The notes under the pieces: generated by a model
Seen by the model: only the letters and a program-made list of their open reading frames with translations
Told to the model about the DNA's origin: nothing
The model's database searches: none
In this document: positions 17,976 to 29,522 of the stretch, one piece after another
Position numbering within the stretch: position 1 is the stretch's first letter
Layout of the letters: every line of letters starts with the position of its first letter
Made by a program: the position numbers and the translations under genes
Origin: Amycolatopsis tolypomycina
GTDB taxonomy: Bacteria > Actinomycetota > Actinomycetes > Mycobacteriales > Pseudonocardiaceae
Length of the DNA stretch: 64,000 nucleotides
Direction of reading: 5' to 3'
Assembly: GCF_900105945.1 (NCBI RefSeq)
Contig: NZ_FNSO01000002.1
Coordinates: 620,001-684,000, forward strand

Positions 17976-20900
17976 GTGGCACAACCGACGACGCAGCTGA
18001 ACGCGACCGAGCAGGACACCCTGGTCAAGCAGATCGGACTTGCCCTGCTCCGTGCCGCCCCGCGCGACTGGCGCAAGGTCACCGCGGAGTACCGAGCCGT
18101 CGGCAGGTACCACGAGCTGGCCGGCGAGATCGTCACCGAGGACGGCACGGTGCACGAGTGGCTCGCCACCCACGACATCGCGACCCTGTTCGGCAGGCTG
18201 CGCGGCGGCATGTACCGCGACGGCCGCGGAACGTGGTTCAACGCGCGCTACCAGCTCGACCACCCGTCCAGTTACAACCTCGAGTACAACCGCGACGAGC
18301 CGGTGTGGAACCTCGCGCCGCCGCCGCAGGCCTACTCCGACGAACTGCGGATGTTCCCGCGCACCGAGGACAACGTGCCCGAGTGGCTGATCCGGCGGAT
18401 GTCCGGGCTCGGCCCGGAGCAGCCGGGGCCGCACTTCCGGATCGCCCGGATCTTCGACACCGTCGGCCCGGCGGGCCGCCCGGTGATCAACCGCCCCGAC
18501 CTCGAGGTCGACGAGCAGGACAGGCTCCTGGAGTACCTGGAGCACGCGCCGCTGGTGGTGCCCGAGCGCGGCTACGACATCGACCGGCTGGCCGCGACCC
18601 CGGAGGCCACCGTCCCGGTCGCCTTCCACAGCGACGGCCAGTGGATCTGGCCCGCCGCCGTCAACTTCTACCTGCACAAGTACGGCGTTTCCCCCGAACC
18701 GGACCTGGTCGAGCACGTCCGCTCGGTCGGCTTCAAGCTGCCGCCGGTGGACGAGCCGACGCTGCAGGCCGCCGCCGCGTACCTGACCCGGGGCAACCAG
18801 CCGCCGCCGCAGCAGCGCCCGGCCGGGCCGCCGCCGCAGGGTCCGCCGCCCCAGGGTCCGCCGCCCCAGGGCCTGCCGCCGCAGGGACCGCCGCCGCAGG
18901 GTCCTCCGGTGCAGCAGGCGCCCGCCGGTCCGCCGGTCGCTCCGGTCGCTCCGGTTGCGCCGGTCGCGCCGGTTGCGCCCCCGCCGGTCGCTCCGCCGCA
19001 GCAGCACCAGGAACCGCCCGCCCCGGCGGCGGAGGCGCCGCTCTCGGAGGAGCACGAGTACGCGCCGGAGGCCGAAGAGCGCTACGACGACCAGGAGTTC
19101 GACGACCGCTTCGCCGAAGAGGATCACCAGTACGGCGAAGCGGAGTACGCCCAGCAGCCGGAGCACGCGGCCGGGTCGAACGGATCGGCGCCGGAACCGG
19201 GCCGGGTGCCCGACCTCGACGAGACCGCCGAATACGTCCCCGACCAGCCGATCGGGCAGGAGTCGCCGGCACTCCCCGGGGAGGAGCCGGCGGGTCACCG
19301 GGAGGACGAGGCACGGGACGACGAGGCGGGCCACGCCTTCGACACCGGCCAGGCGGACGAACCGGCGCACGCCTTCCAGGCCGACCAGCCGTCGCAGCAC
19401 GACGAGGAGCCTTTCCGGCCCGAGCGCCACGACGACGAGCAGGCTCACGCGGCGTTCCAGTCCCCGAGGCACGACGAGGACCCGGACCACGCCGGCTTCC
19501 AGGCCCCGCGCCACGACGAGGACCCGGCCCACGCGGGCTTCCAACCGTCACGCCACGAGGACCCGGCCCAGGCCGCGTTCCAACCCCCACGCCACGACGA
19601 AGAACCCGCCCACGCCAGCTTCCAACCGCCACACCACGACGACCCGGCCCAGGCCGCGTTCCAACCCCCACGCCACGACGAAGAACCCGCCCACGCCAGC
19701 TTCCAACCGCCACACCACGACGACCCGGCCCAGGCCGCGTTCCAACCCCCACGCCACGACGAAGAACCGGCTCACGCCGGCTTCCAGGCCCCGCGCCACG
19801 ACGAAGAGCCCGCCCACGCCGGCTTCCAGCCGCCGCGGCAGGAGGGTGAGGCGCCGCAGGCCTTCCAGCCGCCGGGGCAGCCCGCTCGGCGGCCGGAGCA
19901 GCCCGCGTTCGATCCGGGCCCGCCGACCATGATCACCCAGCCCGAAGTCCCCGGTGTGCTGCCGGTGCCGGAGCCGCCCGCCCCGCAACCCGCGGCCCAG
20001 GCGGAGGCGCCCCGGCCGGGCCGCAGGGCGCTGCGACGCGAGACCCCGGACCACCCGGTGCTCGCCGGCCTGCAGGCCAAGCTCGACGAGCTCGACATCC
20101 CCGAAAGCGGCTACAAGCTGGGCGAACCCGCCGAGCACGGGTGGAGCGTCGAAGAGGTCGAGGACGGCTGGCGCGTCGGCTGGTACGACGGCAAGCTCAG
20201 CAACCCCGCGGTCTTCGGCGACGCCGAGGACGCCGCCGCGTTCATGCTCGGCAAGGTGCTGCTCAACCCGGAGGGCCACGTGCCCGCCGAGGAGCCGCCC
20301 GCCCCGGAGCCGGAACCCGAGCCCGAGCCCGAGCCGGAACCGGCGCCGCAGCGGGTCGTCGCGACGCTTTCGCCCGAGGTCGCGACCGGCTCGTACCCGG
20401 TCCGCAAGCCCGAGCCGCCGGTGCCGCCGCAGGAACAGACGGCGTTCACCAGCGCCGAGGAGCTCTTCGGCGACCTCGAAGACGACGAGCCGCCGATGCC
20501 CCCGCGTCAGCCCGCTCCGGCCGGTCCGCCGCCCGTGGCGCAGCAGGCCGGTCCGCCGCCCGCACCGCCGCGGCGCGAGCCGCCGTCGGCGCCGACGGTG
20601 CTGGCTCCGCCGGTGCCGCAGGGTGCTCCGCCGGCGCCGCCGCGCCGGGAGGAACCGGCCCGCCCGGCCGTCAACGGCGGGGGTGGCGGTGGCCAGCAGC
20701 AGTGGCCGATCGGGCCGCTGGCCGGCGAGCCGCCGCTGACGCTGTTCCGCGGCAAGGAGCTGCGCGAGCTGCCCGCGGGCAGCGAACTGGACCGCTTCGG
20801 CGGCCCGAACGGCAACCTGACGTACGCGGCGGGCACCCCGTTCGCCGAGCGGTCGCTGGTGCCGGAGTGGGTCAACCGCCCGTACCACGTCTACCGGGTG

Positions 20901-21053
20901 CAGCGGCCGCTGGAGACGCTGGCCGGCGTCGCGATCCCGTGGTTCAACCAGCCGGGCGGCGGGTCGGCGTACCTGCTGCCGGCGTCGATCGAGGAGCTGC
21001 TGGCCGAAGGCGACCTGATCGAGCTCGACCCGGGCGAACCCCCGATCGACTGA
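17976..21053 (+). CDS. large Pro/His/Glu-rich protein with C-terminal TNT (NAD glycohydrolase) domain
   Basis: A 1025-residue modular protein. Residues ~5-115 ('IGLALLRAAPRDWRKVTAEY', 'LFGRLRGGMYRDGRGTW', 'YQLDHPSSYNLEYNRDEP') resemble the YezG/DUF600 immunity-protein fold. Residues ~170-265 form a second conserved segment, followed by a Pro/Gln linker, an acidic His-rich repeat zone (~450-640), a third globular segment at ~685-775 ('GYKLGEPAEHGWSVEEVEDGWRVGWYDG') and a Glu/Pro linker. The last ~115 residues match the TNT toxin family ('LDRFGGPNGNLTYAAGTPFAER', split here, then 'IPWFNQPGGG'); Gln992 corresponds to the catalytic Gln of M. tuberculosis TNT, which hydrolyses NAD. No signal peptide or ESX motif is evident. 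GTG start with CAAAAT 6 nt upstream. No immunity gene of the IFT type is adjacent. Confidence 0.85.
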   Translation: MAQPTTQLNATEQDTLVKQIGLALLRAAPRDWRKVTAEYRAVGRYHELAGEIVTEDGTVHEWLATHDIATLFGRLRGGMYRDGRGTWFNARYQLDHPSSYNLEYNRDEPVWNLAPPPQAYSDELRMFPRTEDNVPEWLIRRMSGLGPEQPGPHFRIARIFDTVGPAGRPVINRPDLEVDEQDRLLEYLEHAPLVVPERGYDIDRLAATPEATVPVAFHSDGQWIWPAAVNFYLHKYGVSPEPDLVEHVRSVGFKLPPVDEPTLQAAAAYLTRGNQPPPQQRPAGPPPQGPPPQGPPPQGLPPQGPPPQGPPVQQAPAGPPVAPVAPVAPVAPVAPPPVAPPQQHQEPPAPAAEAPLSEEHEYAPEAEERYDDQEFDDRFAEEDHQYGEAEYAQQPEHAAGSNGSAPEPGRVPDLDETAEYVPDQPIGQESPALPGEEPAGHREDEARDDEAGHAFDTGQADEPAHAFQADQPSQHDEEPFRPERHDDEQAHAAFQSPRHDEDPDHAGFQAPRHDEDPAHAGFQPSRHEDPAQAAFQPPRHDEEPAHASFQPPHHDDPAQAAFQPPRHDEEPAHASFQPPHHDDPAQAAFQPPRHDEEPAHAGFQAPRHDEEPAHAGFQPPRQEGEAPQAFQPPGQPARRPEQPAFDPGPPTMITQPEVPGVLPVPEPPAPQPAAQAEAPRPGRRALRRETPDHPVLAGLQAKLDELDIPESGYKLGEPAEHGWSVEEVEDGWRVGWYDGKLSNPAVFGDAEDAAAFMLGKVLLNPEGHVPAEEPPAPEPEPEPEPEPEPAPQRVVATLSPEVATGSYPVRKPEPPVPPQEQTAFTSAEELFGDLEDDEPPMPPRQPAPAGPPPVAQQAGPPPAPPRREPPSAPTVLAPPVPQGAPPAPPRREEPARPAVNGGGGGGQQQWPIGPLAGEPPLTLFRGKELRELPAGSELDRFGGPNGNLTYAAGTPFAERSLVPEWVNRPYHVYRVQRPLETLAGVAIPWFNQPGGGSAYLLPASIEELLAEGDLIELDPGEPPID
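19558..19768 (+). repeat. 81-bp tandem repeats inside the TNT-protein gene
   Basis: The segment starting GCCGCGTTCCAACCCCC recurs at 19571, 19652 and 19733, exactly 81 bp (27 codons) apart, with near-perfect identity; the third copy diverges after about 36 bp. Each unit encodes two 'FQPP..HD..PA.A' modules. Shorter, more diverged modules extend on both sides (about 19450-19850). Identity at silent positions shows recent duplication. Confidence 0.92.
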
Positions 21054-21061
21054 GTCCCGCG

Positions 21062-21088
21062 AAGGCCCCGGCGCGCTGCCGGGGCCTT
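21062..21088. terminator. terminator between TNT-protein and pentapeptide genes
   Basis: A 10-bp perfect stem, AAGGCCCCGG and CCGGGGCCTT, with a 7-nt loop, lies between the two convergent stop codons and can act on both strands. Confidence 0.82.
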
Positions 21089-21095
21089 CGTCGTC

Positions 21096-21683
21096 TCAGC
21101 GGATGACCAGGCCGTGCGCGGCGGCGAAGGCGATCGCCGTTTCGACGTCGACCTCCGCGCCCTTCAAGTCGGCCTGCACCAGGGCGTTGGCGTCGAGACG
21201 TGCCCCGCGCAGGTCGGCGCCCTCGAGTTTCGTGGCCTGCAGGCGGGCGCCGGTCAGGTCGCTGCCGCGGAGGTCGGCGCCGGTGAGGTCGGCTTCGGTC
21301 AGGTTGGCTTCCCGCAGCCGCAGGCCCGACAGCCCGAGCTTGCGCAGCCGCGCCTTCGCCAGCGACGCCAGGGAGAGATCGCACTCGGTGAGCGCCATCC
21401 CGCCGAACCCGCTGTCGCGGAACGAGGAGCCGAGCAGCGAGCACGACGTCCAGCGGCTTTCGACGAGCACCGTGCGGTCGAAGGTGCACGAGCGGAACGC
21501 GGACGCGTCGTGCCGCGAGCGCGACAGGTCGGCCCGCGTGAACACGCACTCGTCGAAGGTGCAGCCGCGCGTCCGCAGCCCGCTCAGGTCCGCGCCGGTG
21601 AAGTCGCAGCCGGTGAACCGCCGCTTTTCCCACCACTGCCCGGACAACACCGCTTCGCGGTAGTCCTCCCCGGTCTCCAGCAC
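21096..21683 (-). CDS. pentapeptide-repeat protein
   Basis: A ~195-residue protein made largely of A(D/N)Lxx pentapeptide repeats, best seen at 'LREANLTEADLTGADLRGSD' and 'LQATKLEGADLRGARLDANA' plus the earlier 'FTGCDFTGADLSGL'. These fold as a right-handed quadrilateral beta helix. Some relatives (MfpA, Qnr) mimic DNA and protect gyrase from quinolones; others have unrelated roles, so function is open. The GTG at 21683 is preferred, with CACCCT ending 6 nt upstream; GTGs up to six codons earlier are possible. It converges on the TNT-protein gene. Confidence 0.88.
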   Translation of the reverse strand: MLETGEDYREAVLSGQWWEKRRFTGCDFTGADLSGLRTRGCTFDECVFTRADLSRSRHDASAFRSCTFDRTVLVESRWTSCSLLGSSFRDSGFGGMALTECDLSLASLAKARLRKLGLSGLRLREANLTEADLTGADLRGSDLTGARLQATKLEGADLRGARLDANALVQADLKGAEVDVETAIAFAAAHGLVIR

Positions 21684-21707
21684 GGCCCCAGGGTGCCACA
21701 CCCGCGG

Positions 21708-22175
21708 TTAGGGCCTCGAACCCGTGACGTAGTCCATCGCCTCGACGTACTCGGGCAGCTGCGCTCGCCGCGCCAGCTCGGCTTCGTCCAGGTCCTCCAG
21801 CCGCGTCTGGATCCACCAGAGGTTGCCGAAGGGATCGCGTACGCGTCCGACGCGATCGCCGAAGAACAGCACGGTCTGCCGGGTGACCTCGGTGGCGCCG
21901 GCTTCGATCGCGCGGCGCTGCGTCTCCTCACTGTCCGGGACGTAGAGCCGCAGGAAGGCGGGGGTGGCGGCCCAGCCGTCCGGCGAGTCGAACGCCATCA
22001 CCACGGCGTCGCCGATGCGGACCTCGGCGTGCCCGATCTTCCCGTCCTCGCCGACGACCCGGCCGAGTTCTTCGGCGTCGAAGGCGCGTTTCAGGAAGTC
22101 GAGCAGGCCGTCGGTGTCGTGGCCGATGATCCACGGGGTGACCGTCGTGTAGCCGTCGGGAACGGGCTTGACCAT
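21708..22175 (-). CDS. VOC-superfamily (PhnB/glyoxalase-like) protein
   Basis: A 155-residue protein of the vicinal-oxygen-chelate fold, PhnB-like group. Signatures: 'VPDGYTTVTPWIIGHDTDGLLDFLKRAFDAEELGR' (start of the first beta-alpha-beta-beta-beta unit, split here), 'GHAEVRIGDAVVMAFDS', 'RLYVPDSEETQRRAIEAGA' and 'FFGDRVGRVRDPFGNLWWIQT'. Possible roles are metal-dependent catalysis or antibiotic binding, but none can be assigned. ATG start with GGAGGAAAC upstream, a clear Shine-Dalgarno. Confidence 0.9.
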   Translation of the reverse strand: MVKPVPDGYTTVTPWIIGHDTDGLLDFLKRAFDAEELGRVVGEDGKIGHAEVRIGDAVVMAFDSPDGWAATPAFLRLYVPDSEETQRRAIEAGATEVTRQTVLFFGDRVGRVRDPFGNLWWIQTRLEDLDEAELARRAQLPEYVEAMDYVTGSRP

Positions 22176-22255
22176 GTTTCCTCCTCGGTTCGCTGCGCCG
22201 AGGCTACGAAGAAAATAGGTCGATTCCTGACCGCTGTGATCACTAGTTTGGCGGC

Positions 22256-22976
22256 ATGCCGGACCACGACTACGTCGATCCGTTCCTGGCCTCCCTCTAC
22301 GACGCGTTCAACCCGCGGGAGAGCAGTGGCGACTTCGCCTTCTACCTGCCGATGATCATGGCCGCGGAGTCCGTGCTGGACATCGGCTGCGGCACCGGCT
22401 CGCTCCTGCACTGGGCCCGCGAATCCGGCCACACCGGACGGCTCGTCGGGCTCGACCCCGCCGAGGGCATGCTCATCCAGGCCCGCCGCCGCACCGACGT
22501 CGAATGGGTGCTCGGCGATCTGTCGACCACGTCTTGGGCCGCGGAGTTCGACTTCGCGGTGATGACCGGGCACGCGTTCCAGGTGCTGCTGACCGACGAC
22601 GAGCTGCGCACGACGTTCTCGGCGATCCACCGCGCGCTGAAGCCGGGCGGCCGGTTCGGCTTCGAGACCCGCAACCCGGCCGCCCGCGCGTGGGAGCGCT
22701 GGACGCCTTCGCACGTCTGGGAAGCCGGGGACGTCCGCTCGTGGAACGACGCCGGGCCGTTCGAGAACGGGTACGTCACGTTCAAGGCGACGTACGAGAG
22801 CCCGAGCTGGGACGCGCCCCAGTACAGCGAGAGCACCCTGCGTTTCCTCGACGTCCCTTCGCTGAACGCGTTCGTCGAGGAGGCCGGCCTTGTCGTCGAC
22901 GAGCAGTACGGCTACTGGGACCGCTCGCCGGTGACCGACGCGAGCCCGGAAATCGTCACGATCGTCCGGCGGCCCC

Positions 22977-22984
<8 letters not shown>
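22256..22984 (+). CDS. class I SAM-dependent methyltransferase
   Basis: A 242-residue methyltransferase. Motif I is 'VLDIGCGTGSLLHWA' at about residues 40-54, with motif II acidic end 'LVGLDPAEGMLIQARRR', motif IV 'FDFAVMTGHAFQVLLTDDELR' and post-motif 'IHRALKPGGRFGFETRNP'. The 'W..WTP...W' region after it is typical of actinobacterial methyltransferases of unknown substrate. ATG with TAGTTT ending 6 nt upstream and no Shine-Dalgarno, so probably leaderless. Its 3' end overlaps the convergent dnaE2 gene by 8 bp. It is divergent from the VOC gene, 80 bp away. Confidence 0.9.
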
Positions 22985-26282
<3,298 letters not shown>

Positions 26283-26705
26283 TCAGCGGCTCCCGGGCTC
26301 GTCTCGCCGGCGTTGCTCCTCGGCGGCGCGGCGGCGGTGCCAGTTGGTGGGGTGGTTCCAGCGGGACCGGGCCTCGGCGTCGGTCATCGCACCGGGTTTC
26401 TGCCAGCTGAGCTCGATTCCGCTGACGCGGCAGCCGTTTTCCCGGGACGGGCGCGGGACCGGCAGCGTGATCACCGGGCACACCCAGCCGTCGTCCGGTT
26501 CGGCGGGCAGCTGTCCGCGGACCGTCCACCTGTCGGGCGTGCCGAGCGTGCCGGCCTGCTCGTCCGGCTCGGCGGCGGCCCGTTCGGCGTCCGGCTCGGC
26601 GGAGGCCGGTTCGGGGATCCCGCGCAGCCACTCGCGCTCTTCCGACGTCTCGCCGGGTTCGGCACGCAACCAGTTCCGCAGCCGCCGTGCGTAATTCTCG
26701 TCCAT
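26283..26705 (-). CDS. small protein between imuB and dnaE2
   Basis: A 140-residue, Arg/Trp/Glu-rich soluble protein. It starts 'MDENYARRLRNWLRAEPGETSEEREWLRG' and ends with 'WNHPTNWHRRRAAEEQRRR'. I do not recognise a domain. A gene of this type between imuB and dnaE2 occurs in some actinobacteria (inference from memory). It ends one base before the dnaE2 start and begins 2 bp after the imuB stop, so it is tightly embedded in the SOS operon and probably helps or modulates the mutasome. 'WTVRGQLPAEPDDGWVCPVITLPVPRP' could be a small beta domain. Charged tails suggest protein or DNA contacts. Confidence 0.72.
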   Translation of the reverse strand: MDENYARRLRNWLRAEPGETSEEREWLRGIPEPASAEPDAERAAAEPDEQAGTLGTPDRWTVRGQLPAEPDDGWVCPVITLPVPRPSRENGCRVSGIELSWQKPGAMTDAEARSRWNHPTNWHRRRAAEEQRRRDEPGSR

Positions 26706-26707
26706 GC

Positions 26708-28318
26708 TCAGTCGTACACTCCCTCGACCGTCCACAGTGGATTTTCCGTGCCCGCGCAGTGCACCAGCACCGCTTCGGGCGGCCCGTCGCCTTCGCCGGC
26801 CAGCACCAGCTGCAGGCGCGCCCGCCGCGGCCCCGGCCGCCGTCGGTCGCCGGACAGCGGCCACGGTCCCGCCCAGGCGACGACCTCCCGGCCCGGGCCG
26901 CCCGCGATGCTCAGCCGTCGCGGGGGTGCGGTCAGCCGGTCGCGGCCCGTGACGCCGACGGGCCGGCCGTCGTCGTCGAAGACCTGCGCCGGCACCGGCC
27001 GCGCGAGGACCGTCGCCGGCGACGGGGTCGGCAGCCGCCCCGGCCAGGTCGCGTCCGGCGGCGTCGTCTGTTCGCGCGGGTCGCCCCAGGGCACCAGCCG
27101 GACGCGGCCCGCGGGGTCGCGGCCGCCGTCGAGCACCGGGGTGAGCACGCCTTCGGGCCCGAGCAGTCCTTGGACCCGCACGAACGCGCGGGCCGCGCGC
27201 TCGTCTTCGTCACCGGAGCCGCCGGTGCGCCAGAGGTCGAGCTGCAGCGATCGCCCTTCGACGACTTCCTCGGGTTCGAGCCGCAGCCGGACGACGCCGG
27301 ACGTCGGGCGCTGCGCGGGCGCGGCGCGCAGCCAGCCCTCGAACTGCCAGCGCACGCGATCGGCGACGCCGTCGGGCGTCAGCGGTTCCGCGCACCGCCA
27401 CACGCGGCCGAGGTGTTCGCCTTCCGCGGTGACGGCGTAGATGCCGAGCCGGGTGCAGGCGAGGCCATGCCCGGCGAGGGCGCCGCAGAACCGCGTCGCG
27501 AGGCCCTTGGCCAGGAACGCCGCGACGTCGACGCGTTCGACGACGGGGTCGAACTCCTCGACGAGACCGAGTTCGGGCGGCGGACGGCGGCGCAGCGGCG
27601 GCCGTTCGGAGTGGCCGCGCGCCAGCCGGTGGGCGAGCAGCCCGGCGACCCCGAAGCGGTTGGCGACGTCACGTTCCGGCAGGGCGGCGAAGGCGCCGAG
27701 CGTCTTCAGCCCGAGCCGTCGCAGCAGGTCGACGAGCTCCGCCCGGTCCGCCTCGGCCTGGTCGAGCTCGGTGACCGGAAGCGGCGCGAGGAAGTGGGCG
27801 GCCCGCCCGGGTTCGACGAAGGTGCCCAGGCGCGCGGCGAGCGTCGCGGCGAAGAGGCCGTCGGCGACACCGATCTGGCATTCGACCCCGGCCGCGGCGG
27901 CGATCTCGTCGAGAAGCCGTTCGACGAGCGCGTGTTCCCCGCCGAAGTACCGGGCGGCGCCGTCGACGGGAACGGCAACGAGCCCGGGCCGCACGACTTC
28001 GACCCCGACCACAAGCCGTTCGACGGCGCACGCGACGTCTTCGAAGAGCCGGGCGTCCCGCCCGTCGTCGGCCGCGAAGACGGCGAGTTCGGGACAGTTC
28101 GACTGGGCATCCCGCCGCCGCATCCCCCGCCGGACCCCACCCCGCCGCGCGACGGCGTTGCAGGCAACGACCCGGTTGGCGCTGAAGACACCAACAGGCC
28201 GATCGGCGGCAACGTGGTGGACGGCCGCAGCGGAGACGGCGGGCCAGTCCGGGCACCAGAGGACCAGCATGCGGGTGGGGCCGCGGTTCTCCGTGCCGCG
28301 TTGGCTGGGGACGGTCAT
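26708..28318 (-). CDS. imuB: ImuB, catalytically inactive Y-family polymerase homologue
   Basis: Adaptor of the SOS mutasome, linking DnaE2 and the sliding clamp. 536 residues. The Y-family palm begins 'MLVLWCPDWPAVSAAAVHH', where the catalytic Asp that starts active Y polymerases is missing, as in other ImuB proteins. The thumb helix-hairpin-helix is at 'LLRRLGLKTLGAFAALPERDVANRFG', and a clamp-binding motif QLDLW lies at about residue 359. The C-terminal third matches DUF6504-like ImuB tails ('DGRPVGVTGRDRLTAPPRRL' and 'ARLQLVLAGEG'). The ATG at 28318 has GGGAGG 6 nt upstream; a second ATG 16 codons in begins the conserved part. Confidence 0.93.
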   Translation of the reverse strand: MTVPSQRGTENRGPTRMLVLWCPDWPAVSAAAVHHVAADRPVGVFSANRVVACNAVARRGGVRRGMRRRDAQSNCPELAVFAADDGRDARLFEDVACAVERLVVGVEVVRPGLVAVPVDGAARYFGGEHALVERLLDEIAAAAGVECQIGVADGLFAATLAARLGTFVEPGRAAHFLAPLPVTELDQAEADRAELVDLLRRLGLKTLGAFAALPERDVANRFGVAGLLAHRLARGHSERPPLRRRPPPELGLVEEFDPVVERVDVAAFLAKGLATRFCGALAGHGLACTRLGIYAVTAEGEHLGRVWRCAEPLTPDGVADRVRWQFEGWLRAAPAQRPTSGVVRLRLEPEEVVEGRSLQLDLWRTGGSGDEDERAARAFVRVQGLLGPEGVLTPVLDGGRDPAGRVRLVPWGDPREQTTPPDATWPGRLPTPSPATVLARPVPAQVFDDDGRPVGVTGRDRLTAPPRRLSIAGGPGREVVAWAGPWPLSGDRRRPGPRRARLQLVLAGEGDGPPEAVLVHCAGTENPLWTVEGVYD

Positions 28319-28369
28319 GAGGCCTCCCGGCTCCGGCCGCCGACGCGACGCGGACGGAGGTGGTGGGGG

Positions 28370-28714
28370 CGGCTCGCGTACTTGGAAGGCCGGCTGGCGC
28401 ACCTGAACGGACGACCCTCGTACTCAGGCGGACGACACGCGTACCTGGGCGGACGACACAGGTACCCGGCGAGCCGGCTCGCGTACCGGGAAGGTCGGGC
28501 TGCGTGCCCAGGCGGTCGGCCCGCGTCCCCGGCGAGCCGGCCCGCGTACCCCGGCGGTCGGCTCGCGTGATCGAGGCCCGATCCCACGTGATCAGAACCC
28601 GATCTCGCGTGATCGGGGACGTAACTGGCGTGATTGAGCGCGGATCTCGCGTGATTGGCGGGGCAACTCGCGTGATTGGGGAGGCGACACGCGTGATTGA
28701 AGGGACGACACGGG
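28370..28714. repeat. array of sixteen 21-bp tandem repeats
   Basis: Sixteen imperfect 21-bp units plus a partial one fill the spacer between imuA' and imuB. The consensus is about CGGCTCGCGTACCSGGCGGNC. In the first ten the core is CGCGTACC; in the last seven it changes to CGCGTGATYG. Units start at 28370 and every 21 bp after. The phase is constant, two helical turns, so the cores lie on one DNA face. Both strands stay open in one frame because 21 is a multiple of three. This is not a CRISPR: there are no unique spacers. Confidence 0.93.
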
Positions 28715-28730
28715 GGCTGGGTGTGGGGGT

Positions 28731-29423
28731 TCATGCTGTGGCCTCGCGCAGCGAGGGTGACGGGAGTGCGGGGGTGACCGTGCCGTCGGCGGCCGGGAGG
28801 TGCAGCGTTGCCCGGACCGGGCGGGCCGCCGCGCCGCGGCCGTGGGCTCGGATCTCGACCTGGCGGGAGCGGAGGTGGCCGTAGCCGTCGGACGGGCCGG
28901 ACCAGGCTGCACGACGGCACGCGAGCTCGACGTCCGCCCCGGGCCAGGCGCCCGCCGACAGCAGTACCGCGCCGCGGTGGCGGGCCCGGGCCGACAGCCG
29001 GCGCGCTACGGCGGGCTTGAGCGTCTCCGGTTGGAGCGCCACCAGGTCCACGCCGTCCAGCAGGGCCCCCGCCACTGCCGGCAGCTCGACGCCCGGGTGC
29101 GGGACCAGGGCCAGGCGGGTGACGTCCACCCCGTACTCGGCCGCCGCCGCCAGCCCCAGCGACGGCATGCCGACCACGGCCGCCCACGACCCGGCCGTGG
29201 TGGCCGCCGCCAGCAACGCCAGCAGCACCGACGTTCCCCCGTGGACCGCCACCGTGCTCCCGCGCCGGAGCCCGGTTTCGGGCAGCAGCCCGGCCAGCGC
29301 CGGGACGACCGGGAGCACCCGGGCCCGCTCGGCCCGCGACCCCCGCGACGCCATCCGGCTCGCCGTGCTGACCCCGGGCAGGGCCGCCAGCCGGGCCGCC
29401 GGCGGCTCCACCACAGCGGTCAC
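28731..29423 (-). CDS. imuA': ImuA' (RecA-like SOS mutasome protein)
   Basis: Accessory protein of the ImuA'/ImuB/DnaE2 mutasome, related to RecA and SulA. 230 residues. Features: 'LAALPGVSTASRMASRG', 'LLPETGLRRGSTVAVHGGTSVLLALLAAATTAGSWAAVVG' in which the degenerate Walker A is 'VHGGTSVLLAL' (no Lys, so ATP binding is doubtful), and 'LALVPHPGVELPAVAGALLDGVDLVAL'. The GTG at 29423 was chosen because GGGGAGG lies 9 nt upstream; an upstream GTG abuts that site. It is the first gene after the LexA box and is followed by the 21-bp repeat array and imuB. Confidence 0.9.
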   Translation of the reverse strand: MTAVVEPPAARLAALPGVSTASRMASRGSRAERARVLPVVPALAGLLPETGLRRGSTVAVHGGTSVLLALLAAATTAGSWAAVVGMPSLGLAAAAEYGVDVTRLALVPHPGVELPAVAGALLDGVDLVALQPETLKPAVARRLSARARHRGAVLLSAGAWPGADVELACRRAAWSGPSDGYGHLRSRQVEIRAHGRGAAARPVRATLHLPAADGTVTPALPSPSLREATA

Positions 29424-29522
29424 CGCACGCACCTCCCCACCACGGACTGGGCCGGCGGTCGGGCCTCTCCCAAAACGCGACCGACGGCACTGGTTCGCCG
29501 CGGGGAAGGCGGCGGCATCGCG

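Noticed and set aside
17976..21053. Secreted CpnT-like toxin exported by an ESX system.
   Set aside because: There is no channel domain, signal peptide, WXG motif or ESX gene nearby; only the C-terminal enzymatic domain is shared.
28370..28714. CRISPR array.
   Set aside because: Units are contiguous 21-mers without unique spacers, and no cas genes are present.
28360..28884. Open frame reading a 7-residue repeat (TTRVPGR / ATRVIGE) over the 21-bp repeats.
   Set aside because: Any 21-bp repeat stays in frame; no start signal, no family and the frame runs into imuA' in antisense.
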